From positions 10,176,284 through 10,240,283 of the forward strand of contig NC_030856.1 in assembly GCF_000208745.1 (NCBI RefSeq): a stretch of DNA of 64,000 nt, read 5' to 3'. The stretch comes from Theobroma cacao. Lineage: Eukaryota; Streptophyta; Magnoliopsida; Malvales; Malvaceae. Shown in pieces: positions 34,874 through 48,219 of this stretch (positions within the stretch are counted from its first letter, which is position 1; each line of letters opens with the position of its first letter). Both the position numbers and the translations under genes were made by a program. The notes under the pieces were generated by a model, which was not told the DNA's origin, searched no databases, and saw only the letters and a list, made by a program, of their open reading frames with translations.

Positions 34874-35379
34874 ATGACAATTATGTTTAGAACAATTAAT
34901 GAATTTAAATAAGTATTATATTAATTATAAGAAATTTGTACCAATTTAAACAGATGTTGTGAGTAATAATTTACTCACACGTAATTATATTCCCGAACCT
35001 CTCATGGTCAACTGCAACGAAGGAAAAAAATTGATAATTGTTTTATGATCAATTGCACCTAATAAAAAAAACGACTCATTGATGGGCATTGGATGTTATG
35101 ACAATTATATTTAGAACAATTAAAGAATTTTAGTAAATATTATATTAATTATAAATAAATTATAAATAAAAAATAATATATAATTAAATTTAATATTAAA
35201 AATTATTATTTATAATCGAATTTTAATAAGTATAATACTATTATTTGAATTTTACCCTAGTAAGCCTAATTATAACATACTATTAAGGAATACAGAATAA
35301 CCGAGTATATAGTACTTATTGACATCCTTAATTTGTTTGAAAGGTGAGACACTACATACAATTATACGCAAGCAATGCT
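34874..35379. other. AT-rich intergenic sequence, second unit of local duplication
   Basis: Contains the partner of the duplication described for 34075-34330. From 35140 to 35280 the sequence is almost entirely A and T. No gene. Confidence 0.5.
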
Positions 35380-36785
35380 ATTACAGTATTTGGGAGGTGA
35401 CTATTCATTTCATTGTCTAATTTAAGAAAGTTGATTCTTGTAAATTCTTTATTTATATATAAAGGTATTTCATTTATTTGGTGAATATATTACTTTATAT
35501 AATAACTATAATCTTTGGGGCACTTTTCAGCAAAATCCTATTGTTATTATTTTGTTGTGGAATGGATATTTGTTAATATGAAAACACTAGACAATTGCTC
35601 CTGTCATTGACTTATAGTGTAAAGATGAGCTAACATAGATAGTGAGACTAAACTGAAAGCTGATTACAACAAAGCATGAGATGATAGTCGCTTGTATGAG
35701 ATCAGTTTTATGAACAGAAGCTACATGCCTGAGTCTCCATTCAAGCCACTGCCAAGTGAGTTGTAAGTCAAAGCAACAGTGTGACAAGTCAATACCTAAT
35801 GTCTTGTTATTGTAGCTACATATAGTGAAACCCTGCTATCAAGCTCATCCACAAGTGCATCTTCTGTAGCTTCCATCAGCTAAATTACTCTATGCAATCC
35901 CTATTGATGCAAAAATCAGGTATTACAATATAGCAAATATTAATCAAGTTAAATGATCGATTATCTCAATAACTTAAATTGTTAACATCTCTATTCGAGT
36001 TCCACCAGTAAATAAGAAAGTAGCCAAGGCAATAGAATTAAACTCATAAACTCTTATCATTTTCATCTTAGAATTTGAACTTGAAATCTTTAAATCAGAG
36101 TCTTTATAATAACATAAGATCATCTTAAAAAGGAATTAAAAGTTCATATCCTGTTGTATATAACTCCACTATTTAAGAGAGAAAAAAGAGATTTGACCCT
36201 TTTTTCAGAGTTTGCCATTACAGCCTCGTGGAAGCTCCCAAGTAGTTCAATTTTTGTGGTAAGATATTGTAATCAACCTTTTGGTTGATGGTTACCATCG
36301 TACCGGTATCAACCTGAAATTTCTGTGTCTACTTTTGGATGCATGTTTATCCTAAAAAACAATGAATTAAGGGAATGAAAAGATATTAATTTAGAATGCG
36401 ATATAACCACCAATGCCAAACAGATGAATAATAATGATTAGAGTTTGGCCTTAAAATAGAGAGAAAATTAGGCTGCAAGAGAAGAATAGTCTGATGGGTC
36501 ATTTGACCTAACTGTGGCCGACTTCCAAGTTAATTTTCAACTAATTAATTACAAAATTATGACAAAGAGAAGAGAAGATTGACTGTGATGCACACCTGAC
36601 TTATGTTTTTTGGTTTGTCCCTTTGTCCAAGGCCATAGCTTACAACATTTTTCTTCTTTTTGTTTTGGAAAACTAATTGCAAGGAAACAAATATGGTGCT
36701 TGAAACAACTTCTTTCCCAGTTAGTTATTTCAACAATCAAAACCAAGTCATCAAGACTCTTAAAATCAATTCCATAGAATTCCCC
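35380..36785 (+). repeat. Segmental duplication, copy 2 (uninterrupted)
   Basis: Direct partner of 19750-23095 without its two large insertions. It has an extra block of about 78 bp at 35613-35690 that copy 1 lacks. It supplies the empty site (tttgtccaagg once, 36622-36632) for the element in copy 1. No conserved ORF. Confidence 0.85.
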
Positions 36786-37861
36786 TGTCTAAGTTTGTGT
36801 TCCTAAAACTTTCTTTTATCCTGCTCTACCCTCCATTATTAGCTTCCCTACCTTTCCTATTACCAAGTTTCATACATATACAATAGAGCCAAAAATATCC
36901 GTAAGAGTTGATTCCAGAGATGGACAACTACTGCAGTCTTTTTCTTGACAAAGAAAATGATGTTTCAAACACCGAATCTTTTATGCCCACATTATTGCAT
37001 TTCATATTGTCGACAACAGAAGTATCATAATTCCTCAAATAAAAAACAACTAGCAATGTGATTGTGAGCAGGATCCAGGATGTAGGGATAGGGACTACCG
37101 CCTTAGCTTCCAAGGGAAGACAACTTGAGATTGACTTTCACTTGCTTAGAAGCTAAAGCATTTTTTTATTCTATCAATCAATGGCCATGAATAAGACCTT
37201 GCCCTTAGGACAACCCTTTGCAGACAATGACATCTAATCTAATACCACTTCATTTATTTAATTCAAGAATGAAAAGATCTCCATTCATTTAATTCAAGAA
37301 TGATGGAAAGTTTACCTCTTTTCACTCCCCTTTTGTTACCTTGAGCCAAATCGGAGAAGATAATGTAAAGAAAATCAAATGATAGTATAAAGTTCAGCTG
37401 CCATCCAGATCCTTAAGCTGTTAGGCATCATTTGGACAGATCTGTAGATATGTTTTCAATACAACAGAGAAAAACAAGCACCTTGCAAATACTATAGAAA
37501 AAAAAAAATGCTAGGAAGCAAGTAACATTTACTGTAAGAAGGGCAAGATTACAACTAAAGAGTAATGATACCCCAACATATAGGGGAATGAAGTTACAAC
37601 CTCAGTGTAAAAAATAGGGGGATTTTGTTTGTCCCTTTGTTTGCTTTTGAATTATAAACAGAAAATTCCCCGAGCTGAATCTCTGAATATATCTCTTGGC
37701 TAAGTAATGGTATAAGAAGAATTTCATCCTATACTATTTGCCTGCGTTGGAAATGATCTTAGACCACTGAAAATACAAAACCAGTGAGGTGTACATTTCT
37801 TGTTCAGCGCTTGGATAGGTAAAGGAATAATGAAATGCCTTCGGCTTAAAAAGTACAGTCA
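36786..37861. other. Intergenic DNA and YchF-like gene 3' UTR
   Basis: The right-hand few hundred bases should hold the 3' UTR and polyadenylation site of the minus-strand YchF-like gene. A short antisense frame at 37113-36928 would encode one hydrophobic segment but lacks an ATG start and family resemblance. Nothing else recognised. Confidence 0.4.
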
Positions 37862-40800
37862 TCAAACATTGAAACGGAACAGCATTACATCTCCTTCTTG
37901 TACAATGTAATCTTTACCCTCAGATCTCAACTGCAGCAAGTTAAATATGAGAAATGGAGAGAGATAAAAAGAGAAATAATATAGCATTTTGGTCTCAAAG
38001 GGAGAAAGAGAGAGGTGAAACAAATGTGGTAAGAGAGACAACTGAAATATGTACGAAACGAAAGGATATTGAGGGAAAAGATAAAAATAAACAAAAAGAA
38101 AGAAGTTGACAGTATTTGAGCATACAAAGGATTGATTGGAAAAGAAAGAGAAGGAAAATAAATTCAGACAAGTACAGAGCAGGAAGCAATAATTAAGAGA
38201 GGAGTGTAGCGAGCTGCTCACTACAACTAGGCAATCACCCTTAAGAGACTGGATGCTAAGGACATTTTGCCTTAGCTTGTACAACCTAAGTTTTGTAACC
38301 CAGAAAAATACAAGCATATTACTCAATAGAGAACTAATAGAACTACGAGACATATGGAAATGATAACCCCTCTCTCCCCCTCAAACTCAAGATTAATGTC
38401 TACTTCACCCAAAAAAAAATTTGAAGCAGGTTTTGCTGGTTGTTGGCAATAGCAATAGTTGCACCAAATTAAGGGAAAACAAATACAAGCAAAACACTCT
38501 TGCTTGTCCTGATAGCAAAGTGAAACTCATGCAAGGTATGCACATATGCCGCTGAAGAAATTATTACCTAAAAAATTTTAGAGGCTAATAGAAATTAAAC
38601 AACTTACAAGGCCTTTTTCCCTTGCTGCTGCTAGTGAACCAGCGGCAACAAAATCATCATAGGATACCTATTAAGAACAAAAAATTTGTTTATAAAGAGG
38701 TGGTGATGAAAAAAAGCCTATATTTCAAACTCACGATCAATGATTCCACAAGCATAATATCTCTTAGAGATGCATGTGAATGCATATACTGAACCATCAT
38801 ACAAATTTGACACAAGCCGATGTTCCAGAAGTTAAAAGATGCTCATGTTCTGATCAAAGAATCATGTCTCAAATATGTAAGCCATCTTTTATTTACTTAA
38901 CTTAGTTACCATATATGGAACCATCATGCAATTTTAACATAAGTAGAAGGCCCTACAACATTACACCACCATTTTTAGGCCAATATCCAATCATTTCCAT
39001 GTTTAACAATAAAATAGTGCCCTATAAAGTTTGCCCACGACTGCAGGGGAAGTGGCTGACTGCAGTGACAGAGCCCAGCTTGTAGAAGCAAATAGTTTGA
39101 GCTTTTCTAAAACAATCTTTTCCATGACAAAAGACAGGAGAGAAATAAATAGTGAAAAGGAATTGCTGCCATCCAGCCACTCAGAGCTGATGGGAGAATA
39201 AAAATCTGAATACATGTGGGATGGAATCCACAAAATTAATGATGATGCTTACTGTCTCAGCACGAATGAAGCCTTTCTCAAAGTCAGAGTGAATAACTCC
39301 AGCAGCTTGAGGAGCAGTCATTCCTGATCAAGAGAGAAGAAAAATTAGACAACATTGATCTACACTCAGCTGCAATAACATACTAAAAACTCATAACAAA
39401 GATAATAGTATTAATAGTATCTGCACATGGTACATATTGGACACTAAGCACAGCCAACACTAACCTGCAAGTATTGTCCATGCTTTTGATTCCTGCAGTA
39501 TCAAGAACAACACTTTCAACTGATGAAACAAATGAAAATCCATGCAGACATGAAAACCATCTTTCAAAAGACGAAACCAATTTTTTTTTTAAAAAAAGGA
39601 ACATTAAACTAATGGTGAGTACATCTTTTCACCTTCTCCCCAGATGTAAAGTACGTACGCAGCCCTAGAAGGCTATATGTTTCTCTAATAAGGTTTCCAA
39701 GCCCACTTTCATTGACACCAAGAGATTTCAAATATTCTGTTCGTTCATCTGATGGAAGTTCAGTGAGCTCCGACTCAACCTGCAATGTTAAGCTTTCTTA
39801 GTTCTTCAGCATAGTAAAATAGCTAATTCAACATTGATCAGCAACAGGCTATAAATGAGCATGTAAAATTCCATATTTTTCAATAGATGACAGTCATCAA
39901 CGTCTACCAACAGACTCAAACACATCACAGAGAGAGAGAGTTGAAAAGTTCTATATCACTTGCTATTAGAGTGTGCTTTTCAAGAGTATCACCAAACCTG
40001 TGCAGAAATTGTTACAATTCCAGATCGCAACTCAGATGCAAGATTCATCACTTCATTAACATGGGAATTATTTTCAGGCTCAGCAAGATCAGATTCTGCA
40101 ACATTGGCAACATATATGATTGGTTTCATTGTAAGCAAGCAAAGATGTTTCACAGCATCCTTCTCAAATTCAGTTAAAGCAACTGCTCGTGCTGGTTTTC
40201 CATCCATAAGTGCCTGCTTAATCCTTTCCAAGGCAGACTTTTCTGCTTCCTCCTAAAACAGTAGTATAACTTTAAGAAAGTTGATGCCAACACAAAAAAC
40301 CACCACATTGGCGTACGGCATAGACTGACTGACAGACAAAGAACAAGGCTAGTTGCAGTAAAAACAGAAGAAGAGGAAAAATAACTTCACCTTGACTTTA
40401 GATTGAGAATCCTTCGCCTTCCCCTTTTTGAGCTTCTCTATTCTTTTCTCTATCTGCAAGTCTTATAAAAGATACAATTACTTTCATATGCTTTTTTTTA
40501 TTTACACTGTCACAGATACGTAGTAAGGCCATGCAGGAGTTTGTAAAGGTTAGTCAATAAATAAGCATTCAAGCAAATTTACTAAGGTTTAAGGTTAGTT
40601 GACAAAGAAACATTCAAGCAAATTTCTTGAAGGTTTAATGCATGACCAGCAAATATTATTTTGAAACCAGAGATAATTATACGTCTTAACAAATATATCT
40701 GCATAATAAGAAGCACAAGTAGGGACAAGAATATGAGATGATATGAATTTGATGTTATATCTGGAATAACAGGATAGTGACATGGAATGTGTACATCCAT

Positions 40801-43800
40801 ATTATAGGATGCAATCTACAATGGGCATGCAAAAAGCTTAGTGGTACGGAATCACATTATTCAAAACAAAATGTTAATCATGAGGGTTTTTGGCCACCAA
40901 AAGTATAAAATAGATGTTTCCATTTTATGTTGAAAAGGTAATATCTTGGGGCCAAACATCACTAACCAACAACTTTTCAAATTTATACCACATGAACTAA
41001 AAAACTTAAGTTCAAGTTACTAAAAGTGAATGACTTAAAGCCTTATGTGGGGTTCAACAATCACCTTCATAATATCATATTCCTCACACGCACCCTGCCC
41101 TTTTCCTTGATGTCCTAGTCAGCATTCAAAACCACGTATCGCAATCACACTCGATACTCATAGGACCAAGATCACACAATGTGCCAATGTAAACCCACAT
41201 TGAGTAGGCATATGCTTTGAAACCAATAGTAATATCCTGGGCAGCTGGGCCCGAGGACCACTAGCCCAATATCTTTTCAGTCCTAAACCACATGACCCTA
41301 AAAGCTTAACACAAGTTGTTAAGAATGACTTGAACCCTTAAATGGTTTTCAACAATCACACTCCTATTCAATATAGGATGATGTATCACCAAAAAAAAAA
41401 TGCAGTCTCCTAAGACTTTAGACCAGGCACCTACCGAGAAGCATCCAAGTAGTATCATGACAAATTTTAAAATTCTATTAAAAACTGGGGTAAAAAATGT
41501 GTTAGATCCCTTTCCAGAAAGAACTTTAATCTTTCGACATGTTCAAAGAGTATTTATGCATCAACCACAACAGGATAAATAGAGTTGACAGATAGTGCTT
41601 CTCATTAAGAAACTGTGATACTCTGCTTTTGAGCTATCTATTGAAAACGACATGTAAGCAAAACATGTGTGCAACTTTCTGTTTAGGATTATTGTGTGTC
41701 AACCAAAATCTCCAAAAATCGCAAATTATTTCCAACTGGAACCAGCTTCCCCTTGCCTTTTGTAGATTTTAAAAAACGTTGCTATAGCTTATCAATCATA
41801 TTCAATGTGAAAGTTTATTTCTACAAGATACAGATCTCAGACAAAATTGAGAGTCTTAAGAAAACATGAATTAGCGCATCATATTTTCAACACCTAAGTC
41901 CTGAACTCTACCATACACAAATATTTTGCTCATCAAAACCAGAGTTCTTTCCAATTGGGTGGAAACTGATGGGTTTCAAATTGCAGAGAATTCTAGAATT
42001 ATCTTAACAACTAATCACCGATTAGAAATTCAAGAATTATCCTAACAACTAATACCCTATTTCATAAATGAGTCAAAACTTAATTCTTCTAAGTAAGAAA
42101 ACAAGCTTTGCACTTTCTAGGAATCTTCAAGGTTCCTATCATGAGTACCTATCACTAGTATGCAAACAATATATTCCCACCTCCTGCATGATCCTAAACT
42201 TAAGGTTAAATCTTTTGATTTAGGCTCAAATTTTACCTGCCCAAGGAGATGAATTCTCCAGCATTTAGCCTCAATTTCCTGTCTATTTCCATCATCTATC
42301 CTCCTTAGAAACTACCTATATTTCCCGAGTTTTTCAGCTGCATGAACATGACAATTTGTTTGTGTCAGCAACTAAATATAAAACCAAACTACTCTAAACT
42401 CTTTAAGGAACCCTGCTGCATTAAACAGACTCTAAGTTGCATTTGAGATAGTGGATAAGTTGGTTTGTAATTGATCAGTGAAAGTCTTCTACTTTTGTTT
42501 TCTGAAGGATTTAGAATAATTTGGACTCTTTGTGTTCTTGGAGAGACTTAAACTAGTTCAGATCTTTTTACACATTTTTTGGCTTCTTTTTAAGATTATA
42601 TTTAACCCTATCCCTGCACAGTGACAAACTGTCCAGACCAAACAAGTTCGAAATGGAACGAATATTCTATAATAGAGTTCACTTGATGCTGACTCTTGAG
42701 TTCATTACAAAATCTAAATTATACAAAAGCAACAAAACCTTTTATTCTTGACAGACTTAAAGCAATTCAAGCATTTTATCCACACAAGAATTAAATTTAC
42801 CCCAATCTTTAATATGTCACAAGATTTTTGGAATTAGGAAAATTTTAGTTTAGCTTCAGACTCTGAAAAAATTTAATGATTAGCTAGGATTGTAATTGCA
42901 AAAAGATCTAGTAATTTATGACTGCGTAAAATATTGGATAAATTGTAGGAATCCAACAAGACCTTGGTTTAATAAAGTTTTGACAGCACTCCCAAAGGAA
43001 ATGGTACTACAAGTAATTAGTTAAGACTAAATGCTCAATTTGAGGCCAAAACCTTTGATTTTTTGTCAATTTAGAGCCAAACATTTCAATTGTAACAATT
43101 AAAGGCCAAACGTTTTCAGTTTCTTACAATTAAGGGTAAAGGTGAAAGGTGTCTGACGCGTGTAGGACATCTACATGATGTAGACGCTAACTTTTCATGT
43201 AAGATACAGAAGGGTAATTTTGTCAAAAAATCTTTTCTATCAACAATTCAAATTATGGTGTGACATGTAACAACTTTTTCATAATGGCATGTAACAACTA
43301 AATCTTTCAATATGACGTGTAACAATTAAATCTTCAACATGGCATATAATAATAATTACATTTTTCAATATGACGTGTAACAATTAAATTTTTAACATGA
43401 TATGTAACAACTAAATTTTCATCATGACATGTAACTAAATCTTCAATATGGCGTATAACAACTACATTTTTCAATATGACGTATAACTAAATTTTCAACA
43501 TAATATATAACTTCATTTTTCAACATGGCGTGTAACAACTAAAGTTTCAACATGCCTAGTCAACTGTCATGTCATCAACTTAGACAATTTTCCGTCGTGC
43601 GTGATACATGCTCCATCCATTTATCAGCTTAGTCCTTAATTGTAACGAATAGAAAACGTTTAGCTCTTGATTGTTACAATTGAAACGTTTGGCCTTAAAT
43701 TGAAAAAGCGCCTAAATGTTTAGTCCCAATTTGAGCATTTAGCCATTAGTTAACTAACCACCTGAAAACACTACATTTTATCAACTACTTTAATACAAAG

Positions 43801-46711
43801 GTCTTGGAGTTGTAAGTTACAGAAAGTCAAGCTCAAGTTTAATTTTTCTCAAACCCAAATTGCTCAAATTGCTTGAAGATGATGTAGTCCTCCAAATCTA
43901 AAAGACTTGTCTTCAAAAGGAGAAGATTGCTATATGGTAAACACAATCCTGATAATAGATTCTCACCTCCAAAAACACAAGAAGTAGTAATTTGATTCAC
44001 ATAACTGAATAGAACAGTATAAAGAGGAATGTGTTCTACCAATCATATATAACTAGGATTCACAGATAACTTAACGAATTGATAAAATGTTGGTCCACCT
44101 TGCCAAAAAGGGAGACAACTTTTGCAAAGCAAAGATCTCTATGGATAATACCAGCCCAAGTGTATGAGAGTACAGTAATATCTCTTAAAAGTCTCTTAAC
44201 ATGTAAATTAGACACCACGCAAGCAACATGACACGAATGGACATTGTAAAATACGTTTTAGATGCACTCAGTCATAATGATGATAACATGTTCTAAACTA
44301 TTTATTCAACATCACCACTTTTCCAAGAAAGATAAACCCTAAACCTTGAGCATACCTGATCTAAATCTGAGAAAACTAATTCCAAATTGATCACATCGAT
44401 GTCAGACTTAGGATCAACTTTGCCATTCACATGAACAATATCATTATCTTCAAAACAGCGTACAACCTGAAACAATAATGGAATCATCATTATATTTCAA
44501 AAATTAAAAGTTAATGACTAAATCACAAAGCTTTTGATTGGTAAATGATATGCATATATTTCAAGAATGTTTCCAAAAGGATTTGTTCAGATTTAATAAA
44601 AACAAATAAATAACTGTTTAGGAACAGGGATCTTTAGCTGGGTTCTATAATTTTTAAATATAAGAAGGGTATCCTGTACAAGGATAAAGGATAAACTTGA
44701 GAGTCATGAAGGGTTCCTTTAAATTTTAAACAACTAGAGTGTTGGAGCAATGACTCAATAAACAAAAAAAAACACAAAGCAAAAAAAGCAGTACTAGTTC
44801 GAACTTCCAACTAAAATAATTTGAAGGAAATTGGGACCCATTAAAAATATAGATGACTGTAAACCACATAGAAAGAATTAATGTTGTAAGTGATGTACTA
44901 ATTTGCACAGAACAAAGTATGAATTCCTGGGCTAGTTAAACTACTCTTTAGAAAGACTATGTAAAATGAAAAGACATTTAATTTTAGTTTAGCAAAATGA
45001 TGATTGAGCTAGTATATGTATGCCTTTAGCAGATTAAACCTGTATTTCCTATTATAAGCACTATATTTGAATGACACGATCACCAATTTAAAGATACATG
45101 GTAAAAGAAATTAGTTGAGCATATGCAGAAAAGAACACTGTTGAATAGGATAGAGAAGACCTGAAGAATGGAGTCCACCTCTCGGATATGCGATAAGAAT
45201 TTATTCCCTAACCCCTGGAACAATGACATAGATAAGAAATCAAGGTCCTAATTGCAACAGAATCCAAAAGACATGCCATATGTATAAGAAGCAAATCAAT
45301 CAGTACAAGTTCAGCAAACACCAAAAGTGAGCCACAAGTCTACAACTAGCAAAAAATAACAAGAAAAATTAATGTTCCCTTTTGCTACTTACTATGTACC
45401 ATTTTCTTCCTCAAAAGGGCATTAAAACTCAAAAGCAAAAGCAAATAATAAAAAAGAAAAATCATTTAATTAAAAGTGAGAAAAAGGCTGAAATGTAACA
45501 CAATTTCATAGTTGTTTTGTATAAAACTAGAATCATTAATTTTGTGATTCATAAAAATTATGGCTCCTTTTCATTGTTGCCTTTGTTATGTGCTTTTTGC
45601 TACCCCAAAAGTTGCTATAATGCAAAAGAAAATGATAAAAAAGCAAAGTTATAATTGACTAAAATGAGAAAATAATTAGAATCCAACGTACATTCAAACA
45701 TGATTGACTAATATAAAGTAAACTCATATTTATATTACCAAAATTTAGTTTTATATATTTAGTACAATCAAAAAGTAAACAACAATATTATAATTGATGG
45801 ATTTAAAATGGACAAATGATAAAAATATAACACCAATTATAAAATAATTAGTCTATATAGTGGTAAAATCATGCATTTTGTTATATAAAAAGTTACCATA
45901 TTTTGTATTGAATCCTTCAAAAAAACTTATTTGCATTTGTATCCAAATGCACATTTTGTTTTTGAAAACAAGAAAGCAAGAAGCAAATAACAAATGCGGT
46001 AACCAGGCCGGGACAAAAAAACCCAACAGAAAAAATACAACTAGTGAAAAAACTAATAAAATACAAGTAGTAAAAGCAATAATATTGCCTAATCTTTAGT
46101 TATTCAAATGCAGTGTTTGCTTTCACATACAAATGCAGGTTTTGCTTCAAAAGAAGAAAAGAAACACAAATACCAAAAATAATTACCAAAACAAAAGTAA
46201 TAGTAGAAGTTTTACCTCCCCTTGACTGGCACCCTTAACGAGACCGGCAATGTCAACAAACTCAATAGAAGCAGGAACAGCTCTTTGAGACTTGCTTAGC
46301 TCAGAAAGAACATGAAGCCGAGGATCCGGAACCGCAACAATCCCAACATTTGGCTCTATTGTACAAAACGGAAAATTAGCAGCTTGTGCTTTCCCATTCT
46401 CAACCTACGTTTTTAATTTCAAAATCAATTCACTCATCACAATTTTCTTTTCTTTCCTACGAGATAAAAAAAAACCCAGAGTCCGGAATTAAGTAACTTA
46501 CGACGGCATTGAAGAGAGTTGATTTGCCCACGTTAGGGAGACCAACAATGCCGGCTCTTAAGCTCATGCTTATTCTGGAAGAAGAAGAGTGTAATCTCGT
46601 TTTCCTCCCATTAAAAACGCTGATTAATTGAGGGTTTTTGGTGAAAATGGAGGGTTTATTTGGAAGAAGAGTTAGAGTTGAAAGTAGATTACTGCAGGCT
46701 GTTCTCGCCAT
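37862..46711 (-). CDS. YchF/Obg-like ATPase, chloroplast-targeted, 11 exons
   Basis: TRAFAC-class P-loop ATPase of the YchF family, ribosome-associated in other organisms. Exons in transcript order: 46711-46502, 46404-46216, 45214-45161, 44466-44356, 40453-40391, 40252-39998, 39779-39633, 39492-39465, 39323-39253, 38667-38608, 37930-37862. All introns are GT-AG and phases agree; product 418 residues, close to the plastid paralogue known in Arabidopsis (about 420). Residues 1-50 are Ser/Arg-rich, like a transit peptide. G1 is GLPNVGKS (57-64), G3 DIAG (121-124), and the G4 position is NVAE (259-262) instead of NKxD, as expected for ATP preference. The C-terminal TGS domain ends with [16 protein letters not shown]. 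The ATG at 46711 is preferred over an upstream one that would put a non-transit-like extension in front. Intron 4 is 3.9 kb and hosts a MITE. Confidence 0.95.
40975..41370. repeat. Repeat-like segment in intron 4 with a pair of about 95-bp direct repeats
   Basis: The segment 40980-41075 (cttttcaa, accacatgaactaaaaaact, aagtgaatgactt, caacaatcac) resembles 41270-41365 (cttttcag, accacatgaccctaaaagct, aagaatgactt, caacaatcac). The phrase accacatgaccctaaaagctt recalls a common plant dispersed repeat. Element class unknown. Confidence 0.45.
43025..43744. mobile_element. Mutator-type MITE, 720 bp, with 9-bp target duplication
   Basis: Flanked by attagttaa at 43016-43024 and 43745-43753. Long terminal inverted repeats of about 120 bp: the left end gactaaatgctcaa, then ccaaacatttcaattgtaac, then ggccaaacgttttc matches the reverse complement of the right end in the same order (ggctaaatgctcaaattggg, ccaaacgtttcaattgtaac, agctaaacgttttc). 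The 9-bp duplication plus long inverted ends point to a Mutator-like non-autonomous element. Between the ends lies an array of about twelve degenerate repeats. It sits in intron 4 of the YchF-like gene, away from splice sites. Confidence 0.92.
43245..43560. repeat. Array of about 26-bp repeats inside the intronic MITE
   Basis: Roughly twelve units of the type caacatgacRtgtaacaactaaattttt follow one another, some shortened. Variants alternate between tgacgtgtaac, tggcatgtaac and tgatatgtaac cores. No ORF. Confidence 0.85.
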
Positions 46712-48219
46712 TTTAGAAGAGAAAGCTTCAATATGGATAGAGCTTTTTCTATTTTTTTTTTTCTCAAGGAATACGGCCAGCCACTGGTTCTGGTTTGCTC
46801 TGGGGTGGCTTATGGCCTGGGGTTTTAAAAGGGTTTCTTTTGAGATTTTCATCTTTTGCCCAAAAATATGTTAATTTCAAACTTTTATCACTCGTATTTT
46901 TTCTTATTTGGTGTAGATAGATAAAGTTATATAGACGAGTTCTTAAAATTTTTTATTAGGTTTAAAATTTAAAAAAGTCTTTAAATTATTTAAAATTTTT
47001 TAAATTTTTTATTTTTTATTATAGTTAATTAAATCTTTATACTTATTATTAATTAAATAAATTTTTATATTTAAAATTTACTAATTATTGATAAAATATT
47101 TTTATAATTCATGATTGATTAATTATTAATGAATCATTATTAATCAAAATATCACTCGTTATTCTATACCATGTGATTATCAAATATTTTTCACCCTCCA
47201 ATGTTATGTCAGAGTCATAGAAAATGACAAATAATATTTTGATAAGAATTAATCAACTTTTAATTATAATAACGTATTTGATTTAAAATAAAATTACAAA
47301 AATTTAATTTAACATAATAAAAAAATAAAAGTTTTTTTAAATAATTTAAGAATTTTTTAACTATGCATTTTTATACTATTATTAGTGGCATACAGAGATA
47401 TAAATAAATTATCTTATTTATCTATATATCTACAAATTTTAGCTTCAAATTCAGTCTCAAGCTGGGGGTAGGTATTAAGTCCAGTCATACAGTACCCGTT
47501 GCTTGTCAACAGGTATAAGGAAAAAGCAAGGGTTCAGAACTCTAAACTTGTATTTTCTTGAGAAAGGATAACAATCCAATTTCAAACATTAATCCTCTTG
47601 GAAAAGGAAAATAACGTTTAGGCTGGCTAAGACTGAGTTATTGTTTTGCTATTGTTGTTATGAACATAGCTTAGACAAGTGAAACTCTAAAGCTTATATA
47701 AAAGGTCTCCCATAGAATCGAGAATGAGGACAAGGAGTGCAGTTCTTTTTGTGTCAAATTCATACTGGGATGTTAAAAAATGAATCGTAAGAGGTTAATC
47801 TATAGAAGAAAGGAGATGGAAGGTTCTTTTAGCAGTGCCATTGCTAAATAATATAAGAGGATTCATCAACTGCTGGTGTGAATTGAGCAGGAGCAGGAGC
47901 AAGTTGAATTCTCAAGTTCTCATTTTGGAACCCAACTTACAGCTCTGCAGGGACATGTCCATTCAAGCTGTTAATCGCACAATTTGTTTTTAAAACAATC
48001 TTCAAAAATAAATAGTACGTGGAAGTTTAAGAATAGAAAGCACGGGCATACCGCTGGTAGAAAAACAATATCAAGACTTAATAAAGAAAAGAAAGAAAGA
48101 ATGAGTACAATTTGTAGGCTAGTTAACAACAGATTCTATTTTAAGATCAGTTTCGGTAATTCGTTGTCAAAAAGAATACAGTATGAAGAACAATATGCTA
48201 TCAACTTGCAAATATTCTT
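46712..48219. other. Intergenic region between two minus-strand genes
   Basis: Contains the 5' UTR and promoter of the YchF-like gene on its left side, a possible MITE (46970-47360), and the 3' UTR of the glycine-rich protein gene on its right. No other gene was recognised. Confidence 0.5.
46970..47360. mobile_element. Possible AT-rich MITE in the YchF-like gene promoter region
   Basis: The left part (tctttaaattatttaaaat then ttttttattatagttaatta) matches the reverse complement of the right part (ttcttaaattatttaaaaaa then ttttttattatgttaaatta), so it can form a long hairpin. Its centre is less AT-rich (tcaccctccaatgttatgtc). Exact ends and target duplication could not be fixed. Confidence 0.5.

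Noticed and set aside
36928..37113. Small protein with one hydrophobic segment
   Set aside because: The frame starts at a TTG codon, not ATG, and no splice or family evidence supports it.
37862..38353. Minus-strand open frame of 163 codons
   Set aside because: Only its last 23 codons are real (final exon of the YchF-like gene); the rest reads through an intron.
46712..46852. Upstream in-frame ATG at 46852 for the YchF-like gene
   Set aside because: The extension would be rich in Lys and Trp and unlike a transit peptide; the ATG at 46711 gives a Ser/Arg-rich start and the expected protein length.
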